Assembly (NCBI GenBank): GCA_009843915.1
Contig: VYCM01000143.1
Coordinates: forward strand, 1 to 64,000
DNA from: Acidimicrobiaceae bacterium
Lineage (GTDB): Bacteria; Actinomycetota; Acidimicrobiia; Acidimicrobiales; Aldehydirespiratoraceae
Reading direction: 5' to 3'
DNA: 64,000 nucleotides
The stretch's first letter is position 1. Every line of letters starts with the position of its first letter. The translations under genes were made by a program, and so were the position numbers. The notes under the pieces are model-generated. The model saw only the letters and a list, made by a program, of their open reading frames with translations. It searched no databases and was not told the DNA's origin. Of this stretch, positions 49,176 through 59,070 are shown one piece after another.

Positions 49176-50384
49176 TCAGAGCAGGATCACGTCCACCGGG
49201 TCGCCCTCGCCGGCCGGCGAGCCGTCGGGCACCACGGCCAGGGCGTCGGCCCGGGTCATGGCCGCCAACTGATGGGAACCCTGCCCGCCCGAGCGCCTCA
49301 CCCGCAGCACGCCCTGATCATCACGCCGGGCGGCAACCCTCACATAGTGGGTCTTGCCGTCGCTGCGATGGCCGAGGTCGCCGTCGCTGACCGCCCGCAC
49401 CAGCGCCGGCCCGAGATCGTCGGGGCCGTGGCCCGCCATGACCCGCAGCCCGGGCTTGGCCATTAGCTCGAAGCTCACCATCGACGACACCGGATTGCCG
49501 GGCAGGCCGAACACCGGGACGCCGTCGACGATCCCGAAGGCGAACGGTTTGGCCGGCTTGATGGCGATCTGCATCCACCTCATGTCGCCGATGCGGTCGA
49601 GCACCACCTTCACGTAGTCGAAGTCGCCCATGGACACGCCCCCCGACGACAGCACCGCGTCGCAGCGGGCGGTGCCGTCGCGGAACAGCCGCTCGATGTC
49701 TGCAGGGTCGTCGCGGGCGATGCCCAGGTCCACCCCCTCGAAGCCGGCCTCGGCCACCAGGCCCAGCAGCGTGCGGCGGTTGGTGTCTCGGATCTGGCCC
49801 CGGCGCAGCGGCCCGGCCACATCCGCGAGCTCGTTGCCGGTTGAGAGCACCCCCACCCGGGGGCGGGGGTGGGCCGAGACCTCGTAGGCACCCACCGCGG
49901 CCAGCAGGCCCACCCGGCCCGGGGTCACCACCGTGCCCGGCTCCAGGACCTGCTCGCCCTCGGCCACGTCCTCACCGGGATGGCGGATGTGGTTGCCCGG
50001 CTTCACCCTGGCCTCCACCAGAACCCGGTCCTCGGAGCGGTCTAGGCGGCGAGTCAGCTCGACCTTGACCACAGCGTCGGCGCCGTCGGGAATGGGCGCG
50101 CCGGTCATGATGCGGGCCGCCTGACCCGCGCCGACACGGAGGGACCCGTCATCGCCGGCGCCGATGGTTCCGACCACGTCCAGCTCGACGGGCGCGCCCC
50201 GGGTGTCGTCGGCCCGCAGGGCGTACCCGTCCATGGCGGTGTTGGCGAAGCCGGGGATCGGCTCGGAGGAGAACACGGGCTCGGCCAGCACCAGGCCCAG
50301 CGCCTCGGCAAGATCGAACCGGCGGGCGGGCAGGGCCTCTACCCGCTCCAGCACATGGGCCCGGGCCTCGTGCAACGGGATCAA
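49176..50384 (-). CDS. moeA: Molybdopterin molybdotransferase MoeA
   Basis: NTAMDGYALRADDT, VLSTGNELAD, SSGGVSMGDFDYVK, GLPGNPVSSMVSFE; inferred TTG start overlapping plsY stop (TTGA), AAAGGAAG SD. Confidence 0.92.
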   Translation of the reverse strand: MIPLHEARAHVLERVEALPARRFDLAEALGLVLAEPVFSSEPIPGFANTAMDGYALRADDTRGAPVELDVVGTIGAGDDGSLRVGAGQAARIMTGAPIPDGADAVVKVELTRRLDRSEDRVLVEARVKPGNHIRHPGEDVAEGEQVLEPGTVVTPGRVGLLAAVGAYEVSAHPRPRVGVLSTGNELADVAGPLRRGQIRDTNRRTLLGLVAEAGFEGVDLGIARDDPADIERLFRDGTARCDAVLSSGGVSMGDFDYVKVVLDRIGDMRWMQIAIKPAKPFAFGIVDGVPVFGLPGNPVSSMVSFELMAKPGLRVMAGHGPDDLGPALVRAVSDGDLGHRSDGKTHYVRVAARRDDQGVLRVRRSGGQGSHQLAAMTRADALAVVPDGSPAGEGDPVDVILL

Positions 50385-50965
50385 CTCTTCAACTTCCTTT
50401 CGGTGCCGCGCAACAGCCGCACGATATTGCCGTGGTGGCGCATAGCCATCACCCCCATCACCACCGCGGCCACTATCACCTCGGTAGCAGGCCACCCGAA
50501 CACCAGCGCCAGCACCGGGTAGGTCACGCCCACGCTCAGCGAGCCCAGCGCGGCCACCCGGGTCAACCGCACCATGCCGAAGAACACGACCACGCAGATC
50601 ACGCCGATGAGGGGATCGAGGACGATGCCGCCACCACCCGCGGTGGCCATGCCCTTGCCGCCCCTGAACCGCCTGATGGCCGGCCACACATGGCCGGCCA
50701 CCGCACCGATCCATGCGGCCATCGCCTCGGGCCGGTCCCACAGCAGCAGGGCCGCTCCGACCGGCGCAGCGCCCTTGGCCATATCGCCCAAGGCCACGGC
50801 CACGCCGGCGAGGCGCCCGCCCAGGCGGTAAATGTTGGTGGCGCCCGGGTTGCCCGAGCCCTCGCTGGTGGGATCGCGGCCGATCTTGTTGCCGACCAGC
50901 ACCGCGGTGGGGAACATGCCCGCCGCGTAGGCGACGACGAAGGCCACCCCCATCCAGACCGTCAC
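50381..50965 (-). CDS. plsY: Glycerol-3-phosphate acyltransferase PlsY
   Basis: GSGNPGATNIYRLGG, HVWPAIRRFRGGKGMATAGG. Confidence 0.93.
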   Translation of the reverse strand: MTVWMGVAFVVAYAAGMFPTAVLVGNKIGRDPTSEGSGNPGATNIYRLGGRLAGVAVALGDMAKGAAPVGAALLLWDRPEAMAAWIGAVAGHVWPAIRRFRGGKGMATAGGGGIVLDPLIGVICVVVFFGMVRLTRVAALGSLSVGVTYPVLALVFGWPATEVIVAAVVMGVMAMRHHGNIVRLLRGTERKLKS

Positions 50966-51048
50966 GCCCGAATAGTAGAGGCCGCGCGGGCGGGCAGAGC
51001 GGGCATCGACGGTGCCGAGCCGCGGCGGTGCCGTTATCCTTCGCCGCC

Positions 51049-51429
51049 GTGCCGGTGTACGACTACCGCTGTGAGCGCTGCACCACGCAGTTCGAGGTGC
51101 GGCAGTCGTTCAGCGACGACACGCTGACGGTCTGCCCGACCGAGGGCGGCCCCGTGGCCTGCGCGGCACCGGGCGAGGGCCCCGTCAAGAAGGTGTTCAG
51201 CGGAGTGGCCATCGCCTTCAAGGGCGACGGCTTCTACAAGAACGACCACGGCTCCATCGCCAAGGGCCGGCGCAAGGAGAAGGAAGCCTCCTCCACGTCG
51301 TCCAACGGCTCGTCATCAGCGTCGAAGGACTCGAAGGACTCTTCGTCGTCGTCCGATTCGGCCTCGAAGTCGGATTCGAGCCGGTCGAAGGCCGACGCCA
51401 GCTCATCGCCGTCCTCCTCGACTAGCTGA
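51049..51429 (+). CDS. FmdB-family zinc ribbon protein with Ser-rich C-terminal tail
   Basis: VPVYDYRCERCTTQFEVRQSFSDDTLTVCP...FSGVAIAFKGDGFYKND; tail SSTSSNGSSSASKDSKDSSSSSDSASKSDSSRSKADASSSPSSSTS. Confidence 0.88.
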   Translation: MPVYDYRCERCTTQFEVRQSFSDDTLTVCPTEGGPVACAAPGEGPVKKVFSGVAIAFKGDGFYKNDHGSIAKGRRKEKEASSTSSNGSSSASKDSKDSSSSSDSASKSDSSRSKADASSSPSSSTS

Positions 51430-51447
51430 CTCGCCGCCACTGCGGCC

Positions 51448-51472
51448 CGGCGTCGCGTCCGCTGCGACGCCG
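51448..51472 (+). terminator. Putative stem-loop (9-bp perfect stem, 7-nt loop) 3' of FmdB gene
   Basis: CGGCGTCGC-gtccgct-GCGACGCCG; no U-tract. Confidence 0.5.
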
Positions 51473-51517
51473 CCCGAACCGTGGGCCGTGCGCGCCCGCC
51501 AGTAGCGAGGAGGCCGG

Positions 51518-51964
51518 ATGTCGCCCACCAGACCCATTGCTCGCAACGGCCGCAGCACGGTCGGACGGGTCCAGGCCATGCTGTACCGCCATCGGTGGGT
51601 TCGCTTCCTCGCCGCGGGCGGTGCCGCCTTGGCCGTGCTGGTTGCGCTCACCGACGATCGAACCGAGCCGACGCCGTCGCCCATCGAGATCGCGCCGCCC
51701 GGGCCTGCTGGCCTGCTCCCGCCGGGCACTCGCGGCGTTGCCGTCCCAGTGGACAGCCCGGTGTTTGCGGCACGCGACGCGGTGGACGTCCACGCCGTGC
51801 TCGACGGCGCCGCAGTCGTGCGCGGCGCGCTGATCGTCGACGCAGGCGAGGACGAGGTGGTGGTGGCCGTGCCTGAAGCGCAGGTGGACGCGACCGTCGA
51901 CGCTCTGGCAACGGGAGGCGTGATGCTGGTACTCGTACCGTCAGCGCAATCCGGTGGCGACTAG
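51518..51964 (+). CDS. SAF-domain-like/hypothetical membrane-anchored protein
   Basis: N-term TM FLAAGGAALAVLVALT; GTRGVAVPVDSPVFAARDAVDVHAVL resembles CpaB/SAF segment. Confidence 0.6.
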   Translation: MSPTRPIARNGRSTVGRVQAMLYRHRWVRFLAAGGAALAVLVALTDDRTEPTPSPIEIAPPGPAGLLPPGTRGVAVPVDSPVFAARDAVDVHAVLDGAAVVRGALIVDAGEDEVVVAVPEAQVDATVDALATGGVMLVLVPSAQSGGD

Positions 51965-52753
51965 AGCGAGCACCGCGCATCCTGCCAGGACTCGATAGGC
52001 GACGAAGGGCCGCAGGCTCACCCGGGTCACGATCTGCACGGTGGCCCACACCGCGATCCAGCCGGTGACCATCGACGACGCCGCGCCCCAGGCCAGCGCG
52101 GGCCACAGCGACGCCGGGATGCTCAGCCCGGCAAGGCCGTAGACGCCCGCGCCGGCGATCACGGGCAGGCTCATCAGGAACGCCAGGCGCACCGCGGCCT
52201 CGCGGCCATAGCCGAGACCCCGGGCGACCGTCATGGTCACGCCCGAGCGTGACACCCCCGGCTGGAGGGCGAGGGCCTGGCCGACACCCATCACCACCGC
52301 GTGCAACGGGCCGAAGTCGGACTGGTCGCGCCGCTCGGCCAGCCGGTCGGAGACGCCCAGCAGCAGACCGAACACGATCAGCGCCAGAGCCACCAGCACT
52401 ATGCGGTCCGAGCCCCGCAGGGCGTCGCCCAGCACGATCCCCGCGATCCCGGCGGGCACGGCCGACACCACCAGCGACCAGCCGACGCGGCCGTCCGGTC
52501 CGAGCGGCCCACGGCCGAGTACCGGCGCGAGGGCCGCACCCGCGTAAGTGACCACGTCACGGCGCAGATACACGGTCGCGCCGACCAGGGTGCCGACATG
52601 GACGGCCACATCGAAGGCCGTGGCCGCATCGCCCGACAGCTCGTCCCAGCCGAAGAGCCAGCGGACCAGGATCAGATGGCCGCTGGATGAGATCGGCAGG
52701 AACTCCGACAGCCCCTGCACGATGCCCAGCACGATGGCGTGGAGGATCGGCAC
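51941..52753 (-). CDS. uppP: Undecaprenyl-diphosphate phosphatase UppP/BacA
   Basis: GIVQGLSEFLPISSSGHLIL; GVSRSGVTMTVARGLG. Confidence 0.95.
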   Translation of the reverse strand: MPILHAIVLGIVQGLSEFLPISSSGHLILVRWLFGWDELSGDAATAFDVAVHVGTLVGATVYLRRDVVTYAGAALAPVLGRGPLGPDGRVGWSLVVSAVPAGIAGIVLGDALRGSDRIVLVALALIVFGLLLGVSDRLAERRDQSDFGPLHAVVMGVGQALALQPGVSRSGVTMTVARGLGYGREAAVRLAFLMSLPVIAGAGVYGLAGLSIPASLWPALAWGAASSMVTGWIAVWATVQIVTRVSLRPFVAYRVLAGCAVLALVATGLR

Positions 52754-52796
52754 CGCCGTCGAGGCTAGAGGTTGGACCCGTCCACCTGCCGAGATC

Positions 52797-54143
52797 TCAA
52801 CTGCCGGACATGGTCACGTCGGCGATGGCGAGGGTCACCCCGGCCGCGCTCATAGGGAGCCACTCCAGGTCCGACCCCACCTCGGTCACGTCCATCAGCA
52901 GCCGCTGGATGGTGCTAGCGATGGTCACCTCCCTGATCGGCTCGGCCGTCTCGCCGTCGCGTATTCGCAGGCCCTCCGCGCCGACGGAGAAGTCGCCCGA
53001 CACTGCGTTCACGCCGCTGTGCAGGCCGGTAACCCCCTGCACCAGCAGTCCGTCGTCGATGTCGGACACGATCTCGGCCTGGGTGCGGGTCCCGGGCGTG
53101 AGCCTCAGGGCCTGGGCGCCGACGCCGGGGGTGCCCTTGAACCCGCCCCTCACCGCCGAGCCGGTGGACGAGACGCCGGCCCGCCGAGCGGTGTAGGTGT
53201 CGTAGAGGAAGGCCTGGAGCACCCCGTCGGAGATCAACGGCACCCGGCGGGTGGCGAGGCCTTCGGCATCGATGGCCGAGGCGGTGAAGGCGTCGGGGTC
53301 GGTGGCGTCGTCCACGAGGGTGAGAGACGACGCCCCCACCGCCTCCTCCATGCGGTCGGCGAACAACGACCGGCCCTTGAGCACGGCGTCACCGCTCAAC
53401 GTCGCGCCCACGATGCCGAGCAGCCGGGCCGTCACGTACGGATCGAGCACCACCGTCAGGCGGCGGGTGGGGGCCTTGGCCGCGCCCAGCAGGCGGGTGG
53501 CCCGGTCGGCCGCGTCGGCGCCGGCCATCTCGGCCGACAGCTCGCCGGGATGGCGCCCGACCGAGAAGCCGAACCCGGTCTGGGTCTCGTCGTTGTCCGA
53601 CGCCAGGCTGTAGGCGACCAGATAGCAGCCGGTCTCGCGGGCCGAGGCGGCCACGCCCCGCGATGTGGCCACCGCTGCCTCATAGGTCGTGTCGGCGTAG
53701 TCGGCCGACTCCACGCCGGTCACGCGGGGGTCGGCGGCCACCGTCGCCCGTTCCAGCTCAAGCGCCAGCGCGACCTTCTCCTCGGTTCCGAAGTCGACCA
53801 GTTCGGATCGGTACAGGTCCAGGGAAGCGGGCTCCACCCCGTCGGGCTCGGCCACTCCCGCGAACTCGTCGACGCTGCCGAAGCGGGAGTTGTCGAGCGC
53901 CTCGTCGAAGGTCTCCCGCAGCGTCTCGTCGTCCAGGGCCGCGGCGTAGGCGAAGCCCTGCCGTCCGTCGCGCACGATGCGCACGCCGATCCCCATCGAC
54001 GACGCCACCGTGAGCGACTCGACCTCGCCCCCATAGGCCCTTATCTCGGTCTCGTGGTCGCGGGCCACGAAGGCCTCCACGTCGACGCCGTCGCCGGCCC
54101 AGCCGACGACCCGCTCCGCGATGTCGAGCAGGCTCTTGCTCAC
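52797..54143 (-). CDS. TldD/PmbA-family metallopeptidase homologue (PmbA-like)
   Basis: PmbA_TldD family sequence throughout; GTG start overlapping tldD stop (GTGA). Confidence 0.9.
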   Translation of the reverse strand: MSKSLLDIAERVVGWAGDGVDVEAFVARDHETEIRAYGGEVESLTVASSMGIGVRIVRDGRQGFAYAAALDDETLRETFDEALDNSRFGSVDEFAGVAEPDGVEPASLDLYRSELVDFGTEEKVALALELERATVAADPRVTGVESADYADTTYEAAVATSRGVAASARETGCYLVAYSLASDNDETQTGFGFSVGRHPGELSAEMAGADAADRATRLLGAAKAPTRRLTVVLDPYVTARLLGIVGATLSGDAVLKGRSLFADRMEEAVGASSLTLVDDATDPDAFTASAIDAEGLATRRVPLISDGVLQAFLYDTYTARRAGVSSTGSAVRGGFKGTPGVGAQALRLTPGTRTQAEIVSDIDDGLLVQGVTGLHSGVNAVSGDFSVGAEGLRIRDGETAEPIREVTIASTIQRLLMDVTEVGSDLEWLPMSAAGVTLAIADVTMSGS

Positions 54144-55531
54144 GCGGCGGTGCCGCCGACGGTGAGCGCGGTCACCCTCAGCGTGGGCGTGCCGTCGCCG
54201 ACGGGCACACCCTGGCCGTCCTTCCCGCAGGTGCCCGGCGATCCCATGGCGAAGTCGTTGCCGAGGGCGTCTATGCGGGTGAGCACGTCGGGTCCGTTGC
54301 CGATGAGGTTGCCCTCGCGGATCGGGGCGGTGATCCGGCCGTTCTCGATCAGGTAGGCCTCGGTCATGCCGAACACGAAGTCGCCGGTGGCGGTGTTGAC
54401 CTGGCCACCGCCGAGCTGGGCCACGTACACGCCGTGGGAGGTGTCGGCCACGATGTCGTCGGGCTCCGCGTCGCCGTTGTCGATGTAGGTGTTGGTCATC
54501 CGGACCATGGGCAGGTGCTGGTAGCTCTGGCGGCGCCCGTTGCCGGAGCTGGCCCGGCCCTCCTTGCGGGCCCTCAGCCGGTCCCACATGTAGTCGGTGA
54601 GCACCCCGTCGGCGATGAGCACGTTGCGGGCTGCCGGCTTGCCCTCGTCGTCGATGCCGTAGTGGCCCCACTCCCCTGCCATCGTGCCGTCGTCGATCAG
54701 CGTGACCATGGGCGCGGCCACCGTCTCACCGATGCGCCCCGCGAACACCGAGGCCGACTTGGCCACCAGGTCGGCCTCCAGGCCGTGCCCGCATGCCTCG
54801 TGGAACAGCACGCCGCCGCCCCCGGGGCCGACCACGACCGGCATCTCGCCGCTGGGCGCGGGCCGGGCGGTGAGCTTGGTGAGAGCCCGCTGCGCGGCCC
54901 GGCGGGCCATCTCCTCCACGTCGTAGAGGTCGAACAACTCGAAGCCGGCCGTCCGGCCCGCCGACTCGCGGCCGGTCTGCATGCCGGTGTCGCCGGTGGC
55001 CACGCACGACACCGAGAACAGGGTGCGCACCTGGTCGTCGCTGGTGAACAGCCCGTCGCTGTCGGCCACCAGGATGCGGCGGCGACCGTCGCCGTAACGG
55101 GCCGACACCTGGGTGATGGCACCGCCGGCGGAGCGGGCCGCGGCGTCCGCGGCGGTGAGCAGCGCCACCTTGCGGTCCTTTGGCACCTCCTCGGGAGGGA
55201 TGCGCACCTGGAGCGACCGCGGAGGTTCAAGGGCCGACACGGCCACCGTCTGCGTACCGCCGCCACCACGCCGGGCCGCGGCGGCCGCGGCATCTGCGGC
55301 GGCGGCCAGGCCGGCCGCGCTCAGGTCCGCGGTGTGGGCGAAACCGGTGGTGTCGCCGGCCACGACCCGGATGCCGGCACCCCGGTCGCGCCCCGAGACG
55401 ACTTCCTCGACGCGGCCGTCGTCGAGGATCGCCGACGCCGAGCGCCTGTCCTCCGCAAAGATCTCGGCGAAGTCCGCGCCGGTGCGCATAGCCGCCGCCA
55501 GGGTGCGGTTCACGAGGTCAGCTTCAAGCAT
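54140..55531 (-). CDS. tldD: TldD-type metallopeptidase
   Basis: GGGGVLFHEACGHGLEADLV (HExxxH), CGKDGQGVPVGDGTPTLRV. Confidence 0.93.
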   Translation of the reverse strand: MLEADLVNRTLAAAMRTGADFAEIFAEDRRSASAILDDGRVEEVVSGRDRGAGIRVVAGDTTGFAHTADLSAAGLAAAADAAAAAARRGGGGTQTVAVSALEPPRSLQVRIPPEEVPKDRKVALLTAADAAARSAGGAITQVSARYGDGRRRILVADSDGLFTSDDQVRTLFSVSCVATGDTGMQTGRESAGRTAGFELFDLYDVEEMARRAAQRALTKLTARPAPSGEMPVVVGPGGGGVLFHEACGHGLEADLVAKSASVFAGRIGETVAAPMVTLIDDGTMAGEWGHYGIDDEGKPAARNVLIADGVLTDYMWDRLRARKEGRASSGNGRRQSYQHLPMVRMTNTYIDNGDAEPDDIVADTSHGVYVAQLGGGQVNTATGDFVFGMTEAYLIENGRITAPIREGNLIGNGPDVLTRIDALGNDFAMGSPGTCGKDGQGVPVGDGTPTLRVTALTVGGTAA

Positions 55532-55550
55532 GGGCGACTACTGTAACGCG

Positions 55551-56426
55551 ATGGCTTCGGAGGTCGCTGGCGCGGGCACCCGCGCCAGCAGGGAGCCGGC
55601 CGGGGACTCATCGGCCAGCCCTGAGCGCTCAGGAAGGCGCTCTCTGAGCGGCTCGCTGCACTGGTGGAGCGAGCTGATCATCGTCCTTGCCTTCTACGGC
55701 GTCTACACGTTCATCCGCAACCAGTTCGGATCGGACCTGGGCCAGTCGGTGAAGCAGACGGCCATCGACAACGCCTACGACGTGATCGCCTGGGAGCGGG
55801 CGGTGCACCTCTTCGGCGAGAAGGGCATCCAGGACCTGTTCATCGAGTGGGACCTGTTCATCCAGTTCTGGAACATCTTCTACGGCTTCTGCCATTTCGC
55901 CGTGACCATCTCGGTGATGGTGTTCCTGTTCCTTCGCCATCCGGTTCGCTACGGCATTCAGCGCACCGTGCTGGCCTTCACCACCGGACTGGCACTGGTG
56001 GGCTTCGCCTTCTACCCGCTCATGCCGCCCCGGCTGCTCAACGACTGCAGCCCCTTCGGCGCCTGCGACTCCAACTACTCCTACGTGGACACCCTCGTGG
56101 ACCCGGGCGGGTTCTGGTCGTTCAACTCGAGCGCCATGATGGACATCTCCAACCAGTACGCGGCCATGCCCAGCCTGCACATCGCCTGGGCGGTGTGGTG
56201 CGTGGTGGCGGCCCTGCCGGTTCTGCGCCGCCGGTGGGTGCGCCTGGCTCTGCTGGCCTATCCGTGGCTTACACTGTTTGCAGTGATGGTTACCGCCAAC
56301 CACTACTGGATAGACGCCGTCGGAGGCCTGCTGGCGGTCGCGATCGCCTACCCGGCGGGGGTGCTGCTGGCCCGCAGGCTCCCGGCGTGGCTGGCGCCCC
56401 GACCGGCCGGCGCCGTCCGGCCGTAG
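55551..56426 (+). CDS. PAP2-superfamily membrane protein (inositolphosphotransferase Aur1/Ipt1-like)
   Basis: MPSLHIAWAVW, TANHYWIDAVGGLL motifs of PAP2_3. Confidence 0.85.
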   Translation: MASEVAGAGTRASREPAGDSSASPERSGRRSLSGSLHWWSELIIVLAFYGVYTFIRNQFGSDLGQSVKQTAIDNAYDVIAWERAVHLFGEKGIQDLFIEWDLFIQFWNIFYGFCHFAVTISVMVFLFLRHPVRYGIQRTVLAFTTGLALVGFAFYPLMPPRLLNDCSPFGACDSNYSYVDTLVDPGGFWSFNSSAMMDISNQYAAMPSLHIAWAVWCVVAALPVLRRRWVRLALLAYPWLTLFAVMVTANHYWIDAVGGLLAVAIAYPAGVLLARRLPAWLAPRPAGAVRP

Positions 56427-56438
56427 GAGGGCAGACCG

Positions 56439-58280
56439 ATGCAGCTCGACGCGATCACGGGTCCCGACGACCTACGCGAGCGCTCCCACGAGGAGCTCGA
56501 CGACCTCTGCGGGCAGATCCGCGCCCGGATCATCGAGGCTGTGACCGCCCGGGGCGGGCATCTGGGATCAAACCTCGGGGCGGTGGAGCTCACCGTCGCC
56601 CTGCACCGCATTTTCCACTCGCCCCACGATGTGATCCTGTGGGACACGGGCCACCAGGCCTACGTCCACAAGATGCTCACCGGACGGGCCGCCGACTTCG
56701 ACTCGCTGCGCACCGCCGGGGGACTCGCGGGATACCCGTCACGATCAGAGTCCCCTCACGACTGGATCGAGAACAGCCACGCCTCCACCGTGCTGTCCTA
56801 CGCCCACGGTCTGGCCACCGCCTTCGACTCGTCCGACACACGGCGCCGCGTCGTGGCGGTCGTGGGTGACGGAGCCCTGACCGGGGGCATGGCCTTCGAG
56901 GGGCTCAACAACATCGGCCACAGCGGCCGCAACGTGATCATCGTGCTCAACGACAACGGCCGCAGCTACGCCCCAACGGTCTCGAGGCTCTCCGAGAGTC
57001 TGGTGCGCTTCCGCTCCAACCCCAAGATCATGCGCCGATCCGACCGCCTCGAGGAGGTGGCAGAGCGCATCCCCTGGGTGGGTGACACCCTCCAGCGGGG
57101 CATGAAGATGTCGAAGGCCGCCCTGCGTGAGTTGTGGGACTCGGCCGGCTTCTTCGAGAACCTGGGCGTGCGCTACCTCGGCCCCTTCGACGGGCACGAC
57201 ATTGCCGGGCTGGAAGAGGCGCTGTCCAATGCGGCCCAGTTCGACGGGCCGGTCGTGGTCCATGTGCTCACCCAGAAGGGGCGCGGCTACGGCCCGGCCG
57301 AGGAGGACACCGTCAAGCACATGCACGACGTGGGCAAGGTGAAGTCGGGCACCTACACCGGCATGTTCTCCGAAATGATGGTCAAGCTGGGCGGCCTGCA
57401 CCCCGAGGTGGTGGCCATCACCGCGGCCATGCCCGATTCCACCGGTCTGCTGCCGTTCCGGGAGCACTTCGGCGACCGCTGCATCGACGTGGGCATCGCC
57501 GAGCAGCACGCGGTGACCTCGGCCGTCGGCATGGCCATGGGAGGGCTTCGGCCGTTCTTCGCGGTGTACAGCACCTTCCTGAGCCGGGCCTTCGACCAGG
57601 TCAATCTGGACTGCGGCATGCACCAGGCGCCGGTGGTGTTCTGCATCGACCGGGCAGGCATCACCGGAGACGACGGGCCGTCGCACCACGGCGTGCTCGA
57701 CATGGTGCTGCTCACCAAGGTTCCCGGGATGGTGGTGCTGGCCCCGTCGTCGCTCCAGGAGCTGGAGCGGATGATGCTCGACGCCATGGACATGACCGGC
57801 GGCCCGGTCGCCATCCGTTGGCCCAAGACCGCGGCTCGCAACGTCTCCCAGGACGAGGTGGGCTCGGGGCTGCGGGCCCGCAAGGCCCGTGCCGCGGATG
57901 GCCGGCTGTGTCTGATCGGTGTCGGGAAGATGCTGGAGGCGTGCGAGCAGGCCGCCGAACTCCTCGCCAACGACGGCGTGGAGGCCGCGGTTTGGGATCC
58001 CCGGGCCGTGAGCCCGCTGTGCGACCGGATGCTCGCCGACGCGGCCGACCACGAGCTGGTGGTGACCGTCGAGGACGGGCTGCGCACCGGCGGTGCGGGC
58101 ACGGCCATCCGCGACGGGCTGCTGGAGCGGGCCGAGGCCGCCGGGCAGGCTGCTCCCAGGGTCCGGGTGCTGGGTGTGCCGCTCGACTACCTCCCCCACG
58201 GCAAGCCCGACGCCATCCTGGCCGATCTGGGCCTGGACGCCGCGGGGATCGCAGCCACCGTCAAGCAAGAACTGCTGTAG
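56439..58280 (+). CDS. dxs: 1-deoxy-D-xylulose-5-phosphate synthase
   Basis: GGHLGSNLGAVELTVALH, VVGDGALTGGMAFEGLNN, IAEQHAVTSAVGMAMGG. Confidence 0.97.
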   Translation: MQLDAITGPDDLRERSHEELDDLCGQIRARIIEAVTARGGHLGSNLGAVELTVALHRIFHSPHDVILWDTGHQAYVHKMLTGRAADFDSLRTAGGLAGYPSRSESPHDWIENSHASTVLSYAHGLATAFDSSDTRRRVVAVVGDGALTGGMAFEGLNNIGHSGRNVIIVLNDNGRSYAPTVSRLSESLVRFRSNPKIMRRSDRLEEVAERIPWVGDTLQRGMKMSKAALRELWDSAGFFENLGVRYLGPFDGHDIAGLEEALSNAAQFDGPVVVHVLTQKGRGYGPAEEDTVKHMHDVGKVKSGTYTGMFSEMMVKLGGLHPEVVAITAAMPDSTGLLPFREHFGDRCIDVGIAEQHAVTSAVGMAMGGLRPFFAVYSTFLSRAFDQVNLDCGMHQAPVVFCIDRAGITGDDGPSHHGVLDMVLLTKVPGMVVLAPSSLQELERMMLDAMDMTGGPVAIRWPKTAARNVSQDEVGSGLRARKARAADGRLCLIGVGKMLEACEQAAELLANDGVEAAVWDPRAVSPLCDRMLADAADHELVVTVEDGLRTGGAGTAIRDGLLERAEAAGQAAPRVRVLGVPLDYLPHGKPDAILADLGLDAAGIAATVKQELL

Positions 58281-58293
58281 GCCGCGCCGCGAG

Positions 58294-58313
58294 CCGGCTG
58301 GCGTCGCAGCCGG
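58294..58313. terminator. Putative bidirectional stem-loop between convergent dxs and NifU-like genes
   Basis: CCGGCTG-gcgtcg-CAGCCGG. Confidence 0.5.
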
Positions 58314-58330
58314 TGCAGGGGCTTGAGCCG

Positions 58331-58984
58331 TCAGCTGTAGTAGGGGTTCTCCCCCGCGTCGTGATCGGTGACGTCGATCACTTCGCTCACCTCGGGGATG
58401 GCCTCCATGATGGCCCGCTTGATGCCGTCGGACAGCGTGGCCTGGCTCATGGCGCATCCCTGGCAGCCGCCGCCCATGGTGACTACCACCGTGTCGTCGC
58501 CCTGCACCTCCACCAGGCTTGCGTAGCCCCCGTGCGAGGCCAGCGCGGGGTTGATGCTGATATCGAGCAGCTGCTGAACCTTGTCGCCGATGCCGCCGGT
58601 GAGTTCCAGACGACCCATATCGCCCAGCGGGTTGGGGCGGTTGGGGTTGCGGATGACGAGACCGCCCTGGCCGGCCACCGACGGCACGTCGAGGGTGGAG
58701 CCCCGGAGCCGGCTGACGCTGGCGTCGGGCACGATCACCGTCAAGCCGTCCGCGGTGCGGATGTGGTCGTCGGCGGCCGCGTCCGACACCGGGTCGAGAG
58801 CCAGATCGTAGGTGTAGTCGATGCCCGCGGTGCCGGTCACCTCGACCCTGAGCCCCAGGGTCTCGCCGTCGTCCTCGCGGTCGCGGATGGCCAGCACGGC
58901 CGTCCTGGCTGCGTCTGTGACGATCAGCACCTCATCGGCGGACGCCTCAGGTGCGTCGGTGGACGCGGCGACGGTGTCGGTCAT
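58331..58984 (-). CDS. NifU-like Fe-S carrier protein with degenerate A-type N-terminal domain (NfuA-like)
   Basis: NPALASHGGYASLVEVQGDDTVVVTMGGGCQGCAMSQATLSDGI CxxC NifU C-terminal domain. Confidence 0.88.
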   Translation of the reverse strand: MTDTVAASTDAPEASADEVLIVTDAARTAVLAIRDREDDGETLGLRVEVTGTAGIDYTYDLALDPVSDAAADDHIRTADGLTVIVPDASVSRLRGSTLDVPSVAGQGGLVIRNPNRPNPLGDMGRLELTGGIGDKVQQLLDISINPALASHGGYASLVEVQGDDTVVVTMGGGCQGCAMSQATLSDGIKRAIMEAIPEVSEVIDVTDHDAGENPYYS

Positions 58985-59070
58985 GAGTCCGAGCCTACCG
59001 ACATGCCTCCGCCGGGCGGTAGTGGAATGGGCGGGCGGGCAGGCGGGGCACCTGCGATACGGTGCACGCC

